NCBI GenBank assembly: GCA_022315425.1
Contig: JAIUPT010000032.1
Location: 1,662,501 to 1,726,500, forward strand
DNA from: Pseudevernia furfuracea
Lineage: Eukaryota; Ascomycota; Lecanoromycetes; Lecanorales; Parmeliaceae
Reading direction: 5' to 3'
Length of the DNA stretch: 64,000 nucleotides
This document shows positions 1-10,125 of the stretch, in pieces. The position numbers and the translations under genes were made by a program. Position 1 is the first letter of the stretch; every line of letters starts with the position of its first letter. The notes under the pieces are model-generated. The model was not told the DNA's origin. It saw only the letters and a list, made by a program, of their open reading frames with translations, and did not search any database.

Positions 1-679
1 AGGAGGATAAACTGCTGTCCAGTCAGTAGAATGAATGGCTAGCAGCACCGAGAAGCAGGTTGGAGATGTGAAAAACAATAAGACGATCTATTGAGATGGC
101 TATGAATGTGAACTATATAAAGGGAAACGAGGAAAGCAGACACGATGGGACCTCGCTTTGGCTTCCCTAAAGCAGCAAAACAAGTGAGAAGGTGGTCCTC
201 TCGGTACGAGTATTGGGCCCAAAATACTGATGCATATCGCTGTGTGGGGTCGAATGGTCGATAAGAAAAAGCAAAGATGATCCAGGATACAAGCACCATA
301 TCCGGCTAGACCCATTTTCTCCGCACGATAACGGCCAGCTGTAAGGCTGGCAAGGCATGACCTCAATTGGTGAGAAATCAAAGCAGACTCCTACGAAGAC
401 AGACACACGTATACAGACAATGGAGCTCCCTGGGGTGTGGCCTTAAAAAATGGCTTGTCTGGGCTTTAGTAATCTTACCTTACTCACATTAGACTCTGAG
501 GACACGATCAGCTTTAGGTCAATGGCCGTTTCATAGACGTATCAAACTCTTTATAGAGAAGACTATAATCCCTAGGACTCCCGCTAAGTAGCCGGGTATA
601 GTAGACCTCAGATTATCTGCAGACGCCGTCCACCGCATGCGCCAGACGCGATAATTCCCCCTTTCAGTATACTGTACAA
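1..679. other. Left edge, no gene recognised
   Basis: No recognisable gene. Open frames here are short and overlap on several frames without family resemblance. The last part should be the 3' untranslated region of the leftward CAF1/POP2 gene. Confidence 0.5.
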
Positions 680-2272
680 TCAGCTTTTGCCCCCAAACCC
701 TCGGAAAGCTCCAAATACGCCAGCCCCTCCACCCGGAGTCAGCGACCCAATTCCTCCGCCGTTGTTCAGGTTCTGTTGGCTTGGAGGGCTCGCCAAAGTG
801 CTTGCTAGACCTGTGTGCGAGCTTGCTGGAGTGCTTGGTTGATTCGGGGTCGGAGTGTGGTTGTAGATGGTAGCGCCGTTGAGGTTCGGTGTATTGGATT
901 GCCCATCCACCATATTGCCATAGCCGCTTTGTACATAGTTTGCAGTGGAAGCCGACGAGCCCATCCCGTTCAGGCCCCATACATGGCCCAGGTACTTTTC
1001 GTCGTCAATCGTGCCATTGAAGATATTCTTCTTCACTTCCCAAAACACTTTGCCGGTCAAAAGACTATCAGAACCAGCTTGGTGTGCTACCCCAATCCGT
1101 TTGATCCCAAGCTCATCAGCCAGGTCTTGCAAACCGGACTTCTGGCCTAAGCTGTTGAGTATGTTCGTAGCTGAAAGTGACAAAGCAGCGTCGTTGACTG
1201 TCTGAGTCCTTTGAGCGGCCTTGATCATGTACTTGATGTCATAAATTGCGGGGAAGAAGATACTCAGGAGTTTTCGGTATTCTGTCTCGTCTTCTGGTAA
1301 CTGCTTGCACAACATAAGCTTCACAAGGTAGCCAAAATCATAGCCAGAATGGAAGGATATCCATCGAACGTCCTCCAGCAATGTAAGACCAGAGGTCATT
1401 AGCAGAGAACCAAAGTCCTGAGGATCTATGCCGTTCTTATCATGTGCCTCGAGGTCTAAACCAGCCGTCATCAAAAAGTCTATCGAGTCCTGATTGTACA
1501 TGTCTTCGGTCAAGGAGAATTGGAAATTGAATTGCCAGGTGGAAGGGCAAGGTAAGAGATTGTTTGGGTATGACGAAATAGAGGATGCGTCTGTGTGGTG
1601 CGTAGGCGGCATTTCCCCATCCTCATTGAACAGTGTAATACCGAGTTGAATCACTTTAAGGAGGTCGACATTGCAACGCAGCGTCTGGTAGTGGTAATCT
1701 GCTTTGGTAGTGAAAGCGCCCATCGGTCGAGCGACGATTCCGGGAAACTCAGTATCCTAAACTCTCTCATTCAGATCCACAAACAGGAGAATATGAATCA
1801 AAACCGTAGAGAAACTCGAACGTACCATGCTGATGTACGGATAATGTTCTACCATCTCGCGCAGTAATCCCATTTCCTGGGCGAGGTTTCCCCGCCACAC
1901 GTCTCGTATCCTTGTTTTTAATTGGCCCTTTGGCCCCATTCCACCTTCCCTCCGCATCTGTTCCTTGATCTGTTGTTGCTGTTGTAGTTCTGCACCGTGT
2001 TGGAATCCCATCATTGCCTCTCGACTTGCCAGGCCTGTTCCACCAGCACCTAGCCCACCCCCAGGGCCAAATCCTCCAGCAAGTCCATTCAAGTTGCCTG
2101 TAGGAGCGAAAGGGCTCGGTTGTCCGAAAGCATGATGATAGGAAGGGGGGGGCAGGCTGCCAGAGTTCGAAGAATGATGTCCCGGGGTGTTTGTAGGTAA
2201 CGTTATTGGCGGGAGACGTGTGTATGTAGCGCCTGAATTTTGTCCGCCGAATCTATTATTGGCCGGTCCCAT
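680..2272 (-). CDS. POP2: CCR4-NOT complex deadenylase subunit CAF1/POP2
   Basis: Catalytic poly(A) ribonuclease subunit of the CCR4-NOT complex, which shortens mRNA tails. Two exons on the minus strand, 2272-1826 and 1756-680, joined over a 69 bp GT-AG intron (1757-1825), give about 507 residues. The junction restores the DEDD exonuclease motif I: YPYISM ends exon 1 and DTEFPG opens exon 2, so the catalytic Asp150 and Glu152 are the first residues of exon 2. Later acidic motifs are FHSGYDFGYL and HQAGSDSLLTG. The first 110 residues are Pro/Gly/Ser-rich with a short poly-Gln stretch, and the C-terminal 100 residues are Asn/Ser/Pro/Gly-rich, as in fungal POP2 proteins. The ATG at 2272 is the first Met. 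It is divergent from the complex I gene at 2713. Confidence 0.93.
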
Positions 2273-2712
2273 TGTATAAGAGTTGGAGTTGTGTCAAGTC
2301 AGGTCGCGAATGAAGGATGGGAGCTGGATCTGCTTCTTGGTAGTCTCATTGATGGTAGGGCAATAGGAGAGGGGATTTGTAGTGGTTGATTCTGCGCAAA
2401 TTCTGGGAGGCACTAAAGGATATTGGAATTAAAGAGAATTTCTTGAGCGAAGTGAGGATATTCCAATATCTATGCCAAGAAGCTCTCGAAGTCGGACAAC
2501 GGACTCACTAGCGCCAAACCTGCCCCTCGGCTCTTGGCTTTCAAGTGATCGAATTATTGAACCGCAAGCTTCCACTCTGTCACATTTCGCCGTCCTTCAA
2601 TTGAGCGCGGGCACAATTCTTACAAGGCCTGGCCACCGAGATTGGATCCGTGTAAGCGGCGGTTGGCTAGAGCAATTTTCCATGTCCTCCACTGACTTAA
2701 TACCACAGCAAG
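2273..2712. promoter_or_regulatory. Shared upstream region of POP2 and NDUFB3, with a likely 5'-UTR intron
   Basis: This 440 bp separates two divergent housekeeping genes and must hold both promoters. A probable intron in the 5' leader of the rightward gene runs from a GTAAGC donor at 2652 to a CACAG acceptor ending at 2708, with a CTGAC branch-like sequence near 2693. It ends four bases before the start codon. I saw no long repeat. Confidence 0.45.
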
Positions 2713-3038
2713 ATGCCTCCTCCTCCGCGATCCAATGTGACCGGCTTCGATACTCGCAAATTTGTACAGTCGTCTGGCATGCCGGCTAAGGATCCATGGG
2801 CGCGAGCGTGGGATACCTCATGAGTTTGGTTCTACAAGGTCTTGCTGATGTACGGCTCTACAGGGAACAATGGCGATATACGGGTCCTTTCACAAGATAC
2901 AATCGCTTCAAGGGCGCTCTCCCCGGTCTAGGCACTGCTACGGTAGCATTCGCGGCTTACTGCACCTACGAGTATTTCTTTATGAAAGACGAGCATCATG
3001 GGCATGGAGAAGGGCATGGAAGTGAAGAGCATCATTGA
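2713..3038 (+). CDS. NADH:ubiquinone oxidoreductase B12/NDUFB3-like subunit
   Basis: Small accessory subunit of mitochondrial complex I, expected in the inner membrane. Exon 1 (2713-2807, MPPPPRSNVTGFDTRK...) and exon 2 (2864-3038) are joined over a 56 bp intron (GTGGGA...CTACAG), giving 89 residues. The join yields WARAEQWRYTGPF followed by RYNRFKGALPGLG, the conserved core of the B12 family. One hydrophobic segment (TATVAFAAYCTYEYFF) follows, then a His/Glu/Gly-rich tail (HHGHGEGHG). Exon 1 is too short to appear as a long open frame. Using the later ATG in the exon 2 frame would replace the conserved N-terminus with intron translation, so I reject it. Confidence 0.88.
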
Positions 3039-3562
3039 GCGCGGTGAAAATGGGCGAAAGTGGGACGATTGCAGCTACAAGTGACCGGAAAGGAGAGCAT
3101 CTGGTGGAGTCAAAGGCGGCTGTTGCGGCTTTGATGCTCGCTGAACAGCTTACCTTTGCTGCATGGGGGAGATTAGGACGCCATGGGCTACGATAGCTTT
3201 GCGCCTTTCCTTCGCAGCTCTTAGGCTCAACAGCGTGGAGGGAAGCTATCTAGGATTCTCATGGTCTGAAGAGAAGCATGAAGTACTACTGCTGATTCTG
3301 GACCCATAGCGAAATGTAGCCAGTCATCCACGTCAAGTGTCAAGGAATACCCGTAAAGTGGTCTCCAACTGCTTTGTACATGTAACCTGAATCATGGATA
3401 TGGTGTTAAGCAGCTCTTGGCATAGACAGCCATTTTAATGATACAATTTGTGACCGAAGAAGTAGACGAGTGGGGAATCCACGGATACGTGTAGTCGCCC
3501 AAAGTTCTCCAGCTCGGCTTCCTAACATCAGCAACATCAAGCTTCCCTGGGTAACCCACGAT
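3039..3562. other. Intergenic, NDUFB3 to WDR70
   Basis: Holds the 3' end of the complex I gene and the upstream region of the WD40 gene. The frame upstream of 3563 stays open to 3470 but offers only a GTG, and its translation has no family resemblance. Confidence 0.5.
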
Positions 3563-5296
3563 ATGGACGATGATGAGGTGTTCATCGAGGAAGATGAGGC
3601 CTTGAAAAAATTCTTACCTACCGGGTTTGGCAAGCAGACTAAGGAGACGGATGTGGCTCGACAGCTAGAAAAGAGCAAACGACCTACGGCGGCCATCAAG
3701 GAATTGCCCTCAGAAGACCGCGACGAGAAGAACGACTCCAGCCATGAAGACTCTGAGGAGGACTCAGATGAAGATGACGAGTTCCCAGTCTCCCACGAGC
3801 TCGTGCTCAAAACCCATGAAAGGCCCATTACCACCATCACGGTGGACCCTTCCGGCTCTAGATGTATCACTGGCTCTACAGACTGCACCATCAAGTTCCA
3901 TGACTTTGCTTCCATGACCCCAAATACCCTTCATGCCTTCAAATCAATCGATCCTACGGCTACAAAGGCGTCCGCGAGCTCCGAGACACACCCTGTCCAC
4001 CATGTCGAGTTCAACCCAAACTCTCCAAGTTCAGTGCTTGTCATTTCCGCTACGCCTCAGGCCAAGATATTCAGTCGGGATGGGGAAGAGCTCAAGGAGT
4101 TTGTCAAGGGAGACATGTATCTGAGGGACATGCACAATACGAAGGGCCACATCTCTGCGATCACTACAGGAACATGGCACCCAACGAACAAAGACCTCAT
4201 GGTTACAGCTGGCACAGACAGTACTCTGCGGATATGGGACGTCAATATGCCGCTGATGCAGAAGGACGTGATAGTGCATAAGTCAAGAGCAGCTGGATCC
4301 GCAGGCAGGACCAGGATGACCGCTGCGAAATGGGGCACACCTATCCAGGGTGGAAAGAACCTGCTTGTGGCAGCAGGTCTGGATGGTAGTCTTGTCATGT
4401 GGGATGGCGATGGACCTTACTCAAGGCCAGCTGCGGAAATAAGAGAAGCCCATAAAAGAGATACTTGGACTGGAGGCCTTGATGTCAGCGCTGATGGGCG
4501 AACCATAGTCACAAGAGGAGGTGACGATCTGATTAAACTATGGGATACTCGAAAGTTCAAGCAACCCGTAAGCGTTGTCGACCATACGTCGACGTCTGAT
4601 CAATATGCCAATACGGATATTCGTTTCTCTCCAAATTCTTCCTCGATCATTACGGGTTCTACAAACGGCAAACTTCACATCTTGAATCCTGCTACGCTGA
4701 AGCCGGAGCTCGTGACTCCTGTCACGGATGGATCTCCACTCATTACACTTCTTTGGCATGAGAAATTGAACCAGATACTTACAGGCTCCGCGAATGCAGA
4801 AATGCATGTACTATACAACCCGAAGACCTCGACTCGTGGCGCAGCTATGGTCATGTCTAAAGCTCCCAAGAGGCGACACCTTGATGATGATCCCAACTTC
4901 ACTACTGATATTTCTCAGGGACTATCAGGAGATGCTATATCGTCCGGTGATGGATTACGTGCAGCCCAAGCTGGCACAAGCTACGCTTCTCGACACCCAA
5001 CTATAGGCCTGACAGTGTCCGGTCGCTCTCGAGATCCAAGGCGCCCGCACATCCCCATGACTACTCCGTTCGCTAAGAGCCAGCCTGACGAACAGCATAT
5101 TAAGAACAATATACCGCTCAGCTCTATGCGTGATGAGGATCCAAGGGAAGCTCTGCTGAAGTACGCCGAGAAAGCTGAGAAGGATCCTATGTTTACCAAT
5201 GCGTGGAAAACGACTCAGCCGAAGACTCTGTATGCTGACATCAGCGACAACGAGGAAGAAGAAGGGCCCCAAAAGAAAAAAGCGCGGCTCGGCTAG
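3563..5296 (+). CDS. WD40-repeat protein, WDR70 family
   Basis: Intronless gene of 577 residues. I chose the ATG at 3563 (MDDDEVFIEEDEALKKFLP) because it has a purine at -3 and no in-frame ATG lies upstream. The order is an N-terminal FLPTGFGKQ motif, an acidic Ser/Asp/Glu stretch (about residues 80-105), the family signature EFPVSHELVLKTHERP opening the first blade, and WD40 repeats with phrases such as TGSTDCTIKFHDF, TAGTDSTLRIWDV and TRGGDDLIKLWDT. A basic C-terminus (KKKARLG) could be a nuclear signal. WDR70/gastrulation-defective-1 proteins are nuclear and linked to chromatin and DNA-damage responses in yeast and animals. A role here is inferred from the family. Confidence 0.88.
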   Translation: MDDDEVFIEEDEALKKFLPTGFGKQTKETDVARQLEKSKRPTAAIKELPSEDRDEKNDSSHEDSEEDSDEDDEFPVSHELVLKTHERPITTITVDPSGSRCITGSTDCTIKFHDFASMTPNTLHAFKSIDPTATKASASSETHPVHHVEFNPNSPSSVLVISATPQAKIFSRDGEELKEFVKGDMYLRDMHNTKGHISAITTGTWHPTNKDLMVTAGTDSTLRIWDVNMPLMQKDVIVHKSRAAGSAGRTRMTAAKWGTPIQGGKNLLVAAGLDGSLVMWDGDGPYSRPAAEIREAHKRDTWTGGLDVSADGRTIVTRGGDDLIKLWDTRKFKQPVSVVDHTSTSDQYANTDIRFSPNSSSIITGSTNGKLHILNPATLKPELVTPVTDGSPLITLLWHEKLNQILTGSANAEMHVLYNPKTSTRGAAMVMSKAPKRRHLDDDPNFTTDISQGLSGDAISSGDGLRAAQAGTSYASRHPTIGLTVSGRSRDPRRPHIPMTTPFAKSQPDEQHIKNNIPLSSMRDEDPREALLKYAEKAEKDPMFTNAWKTTQPKTLYADISDNEEEEGPQKKKARLG

Positions 5297-6157
5297 CCGT
5301 GTAGAAACTCGTCAATGAATCTCTACGACGCTTTCCGGATATTTCTTGCGCAGGGAATCAACGAGAGCGCAGAGATTAGGGTTTCAAAGTATTCACAACG
5401 GCAGAGCAATAATAAATACTCGATCAAAGCTTGGGAGGTTTCTAGTATTCCTTGATCAACTCCGAAGTTGCGTAGAAGCCTCACTGGGCGTCAAATTCGA
5501 GCCGAATGATACGGTTGGTAAGGCGAGCTGGCTCTTTCACATCGTCTGACAGGTCTGCCTCACTGACAAAACCAAGTCACCGCCTGCGTTGTCTCTGCAA
5601 ACTGCAATAGATTCTGCAATACTTAAGTGTTGTGAAGGATCCGTCTATGAACCAATGGGGAAACATTTCAGTCGCTGATACGAGGATCGTTGGGCCAAAG
5701 TATGTACGGTAGAAAGATAAGAACAATGAAAAGACATTTGTCTAGGCACGGCTCACCTGTGCCCTCATTCTTAGTGTTTCACTACATAGGTACAGAGGTT
5801 CCCTCGGTCTGCACAAAAAGCAAAAAGTCCTGGATAGCGCTAGTGACAGCCCTAACCCTATTTTCGGAAGGCCACCATAGAGTATGACTAAAGTACGTGC
5901 AGGAAACAAGATAAAACAAGATGTATAGCTTCATCATTGAGGGCTGCTGACGTTGTTATCGTCTGAATGACATACGCACAGCTTAATCTTTAGGGTAACG
6001 TACATTCGTTTCCCCTTTGTTTGATTTTGCAAATGCCCTTCTCCTGGCATTGCCGTCCAGCTGTTGAAAGCGATTCCCATCACTGACAGACACTCTGTTG
6101 CCCGAGAACCCCGTCCAACTCCGCCCAGCGTACCATCTTCTCCCCATCAAAAAAACA
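5297..6157. other. Intergenic, no gene recognised
   Basis: About 860 bp between two rightward genes. The two open frames above 60 codons lack any recognisable motif. The last 60 bp before 6158 stay open in the sulfotransferase frame but contain only a TTG. Confidence 0.5.
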
Positions 6158-6958
6158 ATGGGCCAACACGCCTCCCGTCCCCCGGACCCCTCAAGACAAA
6201 TCCAAGTCATCGGCGCCGGCATGTCCCGCACCGGCACCGTCTCCTTCGGTCTCGCGCTCGAGCGTCTCCTCGACGGCCCTGTCTACCATGGCGGCGAAGC
6301 CATCGCCCTCCGCGAGGAAAGCCATATCAAGACCTGGATCAACATCCTGCGCCATACGCCTTGCAAGAGCGATCGGGATAGACGGTTCGTGAAGGAAGGA
6401 CTGAGAGAGCAGCTGAGTGGATACGTCGCCGTGACGGATTCCCCGCCGATCAACTTCGTGGCCGAGTTGGTGGAGCTGTGGCCGGATGCGCTGGTCATCT
6501 GCACGACGAGGGACCCGGACGACTGGTGGCGCAGCATGGAGCCCGTGGTCCGGAACAGCAAAATGGGGGTTTTGGGCTTCGCATTCTTTTGGCTTCCCAC
6601 GTTGAGGTTTTTCACGACGTATGTGGGGGCGGCGGAGCGGGGGAGGTACGGGGAGTTGTATTTTCGAGAGGGCAAGAGGACGTGTGTGAGGGAGACGTAT
6701 GGGTTTCACATGGATTATTTGAAGAAGGTCGTCCCCCCGGGGAAGCTGGTGATGTACAGTGTGAAGGAGGGGTGGGGTCCGTTGTGTGAGATTTTGGGGA
6801 AGGAGGTTCCGGATGAGGCGTTCCCGAGGGCGAATGATAGTAAGGCGGTTGAGGAGTTGTTCAAGCACAAGGTGATGCAGGGGCTGTTGAGGTGGGTGTG
6901 GGTTGGAGGATTGGTGGCTATTGGGGTAGGGGTTCTGATGTATTATTTTAGGTCGTAA
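6158..6958 (+). CDS. Sulfotransferase-family protein with C-terminal membrane anchor
   Basis: A 266-residue P-loop sulfotransferase-like protein of the fungal Sulfotransfer_4 type (often annotated only as P-loop NTPase). I chose the ATG at 6158 because it has a strong context (AACAATGGG). The N-terminal motif VIGAGMSRTGTVSFGLALERLL is the PAPS-binding P-loop counterpart. LWPDALVICTTRDPDDWWRSM is the second conserved block, with an Arg/Asp pair typical of the family. The last 20 residues (WVWVGGLVAIGVGVLMYYF) form a transmembrane helix, a common tail in this group. The start MGQHAS fits the N-myristoylation pattern Gly2 with Ser6. Biochemical substrates of this fungal group are largely unknown, so no reaction is assigned. 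Confidence 0.82.
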   Translation: MGQHASRPPDPSRQIQVIGAGMSRTGTVSFGLALERLLDGPVYHGGEAIALREESHIKTWINILRHTPCKSDRDRRFVKEGLREQLSGYVAVTDSPPINFVAELVELWPDALVICTTRDPDDWWRSMEPVVRNSKMGVLGFAFFWLPTLRFFTTYVGAAERGRYGELYFREGKRTCVRETYGFHMDYLKKVVPPGKLVMYSVKEGWGPLCEILGKEVPDEAFPRANDSKAVEELFKHKVMQGLLRWVWVGGLVAIGVGVLMYYFRS

Positions 6959-7469
6959 CAGAAGTACTAATTAGAGGGCATAACGTTCAACGCTGTTTCC
7001 TCAACTGTGGGAGCATTGAGCATCGCTTGGATTTGTCTCAGTCAGGCTATCAGGGACTCTGGCATTTCTTGATGGTGTGAAAGCTCCAAGGCTTGCGAGT
7101 AAACCAGGGGAGAGAGAAGACGTTCGTCATGCTAAGACTTCTTCCATATTTCTTTCCCTGAACAGTAGCTGGTGAGGCTCGACAACGGGGGCGAAGGTCT
7201 CAGCGTCGCTGAGATCTTGCCTTGGTCACCGTTATTGGGAACCTCGAGCCCTTGTTTAGGGAGCAGCGCGTGATACTGCGAAGCAATTCCTCGTTGAGAC
7301 AGGATGCCAAGATCTGTAATTCAAAGTGGTGAATGGCAGTGGAGGTTGATGGGAGTTGATGTTTGGAACAACTTTTGGTGCTATTGGTAGTGATGACTGT
7401 TGCTTTGAATCTCTGGGGCTGTGGAGCTACAACGTAACCAACGCTCAGCCGACCCTCAGCGTCGACGCA
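6959..7469. other. Intergenic, no gene recognised
   Basis: Contains the 3' ends of the rightward sulfotransferase gene and the leftward F-box relic. No coding feature seen. Confidence 0.5.
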
Positions 7470-8061
7470 CTATTCGTGTCCATGAGTGACCATCAATGAT
7501 CCAGCACATCTTCTCCCTTTGGGCTTTAAGCTTACAACCAACTCAAACTCAAGGCCTGGCAGATACTGGCACGTCTCAAGCGTCTCAGGAGAAGCCCATC
7601 GCATCATTAAACCGGCGATTTTTCTTTGTCGATCCTGCGAGAAGGGCATGATGCTTATCAGCGAATCGTCGGATAAGAGCTCATTGAGCGTGACCTTTTG
7701 AAGCCTCGGGAATCGGCTTATCTCATCTCCCAAACCCTCCAACGAGCCCAGCGCTTCCATCCATATGATTCGGAGTTCAAATTCCGACGGGGTGTCCTTC
7801 TGTGGCCCAATGATAGCAGCCAAATTGTCTTGCGTCGTTTTGAAATACCTCTTGCTGCACACGGCATATTGGGCAATGTTCCTAAACCGTTCCATCTCGA
7901 ACTTGCTCGGAGCGAAATACACCCGATGGAATTGCATCGAGGCCCCGATTGTACTGAGTCGAGAACAGGATCGACGTTCAGGTTTGAGGTCGAGCTTTGG
8001 CAGGTATCGTAACTATCTCTACCAGTAGTGCATCGGGCAGGTCGAGGACGCAGGATGCCAT
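7470..8061 (-). pseudogene. F-box protein relic with a frameshift
   Basis: An ATG at 8061 begins MASCVLDLPDALLVEIV, a good F-box start, but this frame stops after 28 codons. From the same point the neighbouring frame reads LRYLPKLDLKP and runs open to 7470 with about 180 residues in the style of fungal F-box proteins (for example FHRVYFAPSKFEMERF). The two frames meet near 8010-8015 and differ by one base. I found no GT-AG intron that reconciles them. The product is also shorter than usual for such proteins, with no extended C-terminal repeat region. The simplest reading is a decayed F-box gene. A single-base sequence error is the alternative. Confidence 0.6.
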
Positions 8062-8742
8062 TTTGAGTCTTGTACTAACGAGCAGTTGAGGGTATAGAAC
8101 CTATGGGCGAGATCAGCCCACAGGGCTTGCAACGGCGGTGAAGAAAGGGTTTCGCGTTCTCACCATATACCTGTTTCTTTTCTGGCTTTCTCTTGATCTC
8201 ATCCCCACCACGGCGGTAGTGGCCTGGTCAATTGTCAATAGCCGGAGACGCATCGCGTTCCGATCAGTCGGACATGACTGCCATAGTGTAATGGATTCTA
8301 CCATGAGACGTGGCAGCTGCGAGGAACCGGTACCTCAAGATGATGGCAATTGGTGGGTATCCCTGTTGGGGATCCTCTTGCCTGAGCTCAACGAGTTGAT
8401 GCGGGAGAGAAGGATTATTGCGAGCATGGGTTACCGGTAAATCCTTCCGCCGCGCTCCCTCGGTTGTTCGGGCTTGGCTCCTTGGCTCCTTGGCAAGCCT
8501 CGATAAGAAAAAAAGCAAAAAACAGGAAAATGTTGCCAACCTGCATGAGCCATATGCGCCCATACTCTACACACAGCGTGCCATCACGGCTTTCCAAATT
8601 CCACCATTAACCAATCACCATTATGGCCTTCCTATTTCGATATCATCTTGCGTCCTTGTCGTGCATTAGCCTACTCGTACAATCAGCACCATCTCACTTG
8701 TCTCGTCGTCACCGAGTCGACTTCTTTCTAAAATCATCATGA
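8062..8742. other. Intergenic, divergent upstream region of the F-box relic and GT32 gene
   Basis: Overlapping short frames on both strands lack family motifs. An ATG at 8739, four bases before the GT32 start and in another frame, could act as a decoy or upstream start. Confidence 0.45.
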
Positions 8743-10125
8743 ATGCCTCCCTCCAACATGATTCGGGGAAGACTACCGTTTTTCCTCAAGTGTGTGGCGT
8801 TTTTTGGATTGATAGCTCTTCTCATCAATCATTTTGCATCGAATACCCTCTCTCAAGCACTTTCATCCAAGTCTGCCACCCTTGCCGGCCAAGAGATACC
8901 CAAAAAGGTCTGGCAGACATGGCATACTTCCGCCATTCTTCTAAACCCCGAAGAAAGAGAACGAGCCCGGACATGGCAGGAGAGGAACCCTCACTATCGA
9001 TATGAATTGCTCACTGATCAGGGCGCGGAGAGCTATGTACGGCATCATTTCGCCGATGACCCTCTGATCCGAGATACCTTCCTGAATCTCACCGACCGCA
9101 TTCTCCGAGCAGACTTTATGCGCTACCTTGTCCTCGCGGCAGAAGGCGGTGTCTATGCAGATTTAGATGTAGTTTGCCAGGAGCCCATCGACGCGTGGAT
9201 CCCTCCAGCCTTCCAGGGTAAGACCGGTGTTGTCGTCGGCGTGGAAAGTGACCGTTTGCCGGTGGAGAATGATGCGAATCTTTACTATGATTACAGGAAA
9301 TATATCTGGGGCATCAACAATTGGACTTTCATGTGCAGGGCCGGTCACCCGTTCATGCGCTTTGTTGCTGAGTCGGTCGCAAGGAACCTCCTCGAGATGG
9401 CCCGGAAGCAGTATAGAACCCTTGGAACCATGAAGCTTTCGTACAAGGAGGTCATCGACTCGACCGGGCCCAGAGCATTCACCGAGGCCTTTATTGCCTA
9501 TGTATCAAGAATGACGGGCAAGAAATTTACGCACAAGGATGCAACCATGTTGGAAGAACCTAAGATAATCGATGATATACTCATCCTGCCTATCAGAGCG
9601 ATGAGCACTGCCGAGGCTGAACGGGAGGATGTCGAGGGAGCCCATTCCACAAATTGGCCTGCTGTGGTTTTCCATTGGTCGGTGGGGTCTTGGAAGAGTG
9701 ATCATCTTCAACGCCCGGAAGATAAAGCGGCGGCTGAGGCAGAGGCGAATGCCCAAGGGGGAGATGGCACAGCAGCGAATAATAACCCAGTGGCGGATGA
9801 AAATCCAGCAGTGGAGGAAGTCACAGCAGCGGGAGGATTTTCTTCAGTAGAAGAGAATCGAGCGGTAGCAGGGGACCAAGCAGTGGAAGCAGTCCAAGCC
9901 CCGGATAGAGCCCAAGCTGTTGAAGGTGACCAAGCAGCTGAAGCGGACACACCAGTCGATGGGAATCCACCATTCGAAGGAAGTCCACCAGTCGAAGAAA
10001 ACCCTCTCCTACAAGGGAATCCACTAATAGAAGGGAAGTCACCAGTCGAAGGAAACCCACCAATAGTAGGAAACTCGCCAGTCGAAGGAGACCCACCCGT
10101 GGTTGCGGACTTACCAGCACAATGA
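8743..10125 (+). CDS. GT32 (OCH1-like) glycosyltransferase with repetitive acidic tail
   Basis: Intronless gene of 460 residues, a type II membrane protein probably of the Golgi. A signal anchor (FLKCVAFFGLIALLINHFA) lies at residues 13-32. The catalytic region begins at IPKKVWQTWHTS and carries the DXD motif in GGVYADLDVVC (about residue 139), as in fungal GT32 mannosyl- and inositolphosphoceramide-sugar transferases. After about residue 320 the protein turns into an acidic, Pro/Gly/Glu-rich tail of imperfect 8-10 residue units such as VEGNPP, IEGKSP, VEGDPP and VEENPL. This tail is not part of the enzyme fold. ATG at 8743 and 8758 are both possible starts. The exact sugar and acceptor cannot be read from sequence. 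Confidence 0.85.
   Translation: MPPSNMIRGRLPFFLKCVAFFGLIALLINHFASNTLSQALSSKSATLAGQEIPKKVWQTWHTSAILLNPEERERARTWQERNPHYRYELLTDQGAESYVRHHFADDPLIRDTFLNLTDRILRADFMRYLVLAAEGGVYADLDVVCQEPIDAWIPPAFQGKTGVVVGVESDRLPVENDANLYYDYRKYIWGINNWTFMCRAGHPFMRFVAESVARNLLEMARKQYRTLGTMKLSYKEVIDSTGPRAFTEAFIAYVSRMTGKKFTHKDATMLEEPKIIDDILILPIRAMSTAEAEREDVEGAHSTNWPAVVFHWSVGSWKSDHLQRPEDKAAAEAEANAQGGDGTAANNNPVADENPAVEEVTAAGGFSSVEENRAVAGDQAVEAVQAPDRAQAVEGDQAAEADTPVDGNPPFEGSPPVEENPLLQGNPLIEGKSPVEGNPPIVGNSPVEGDPPVVADLPAQ
9730..10120 (+). repeat. Degenerate coding minisatellite in the GT32 tail
   Basis: Within the GT32 gene the DNA repeats short units encoding variants of V-E-G-N-P-P or A-V-E-G-D-Q-A. The 3' half is the more regular. 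Units differ in length and codons, so it is an old, diverged tandem array that keeps the frame. Confidence 0.6.

Noticed and set aside
3470..3562. N-terminal extension of the WDR70-like protein
   Set aside because: It begins at GTG, not ATG, and adds no conserved sequence. The ATG at 3563 is preferred.
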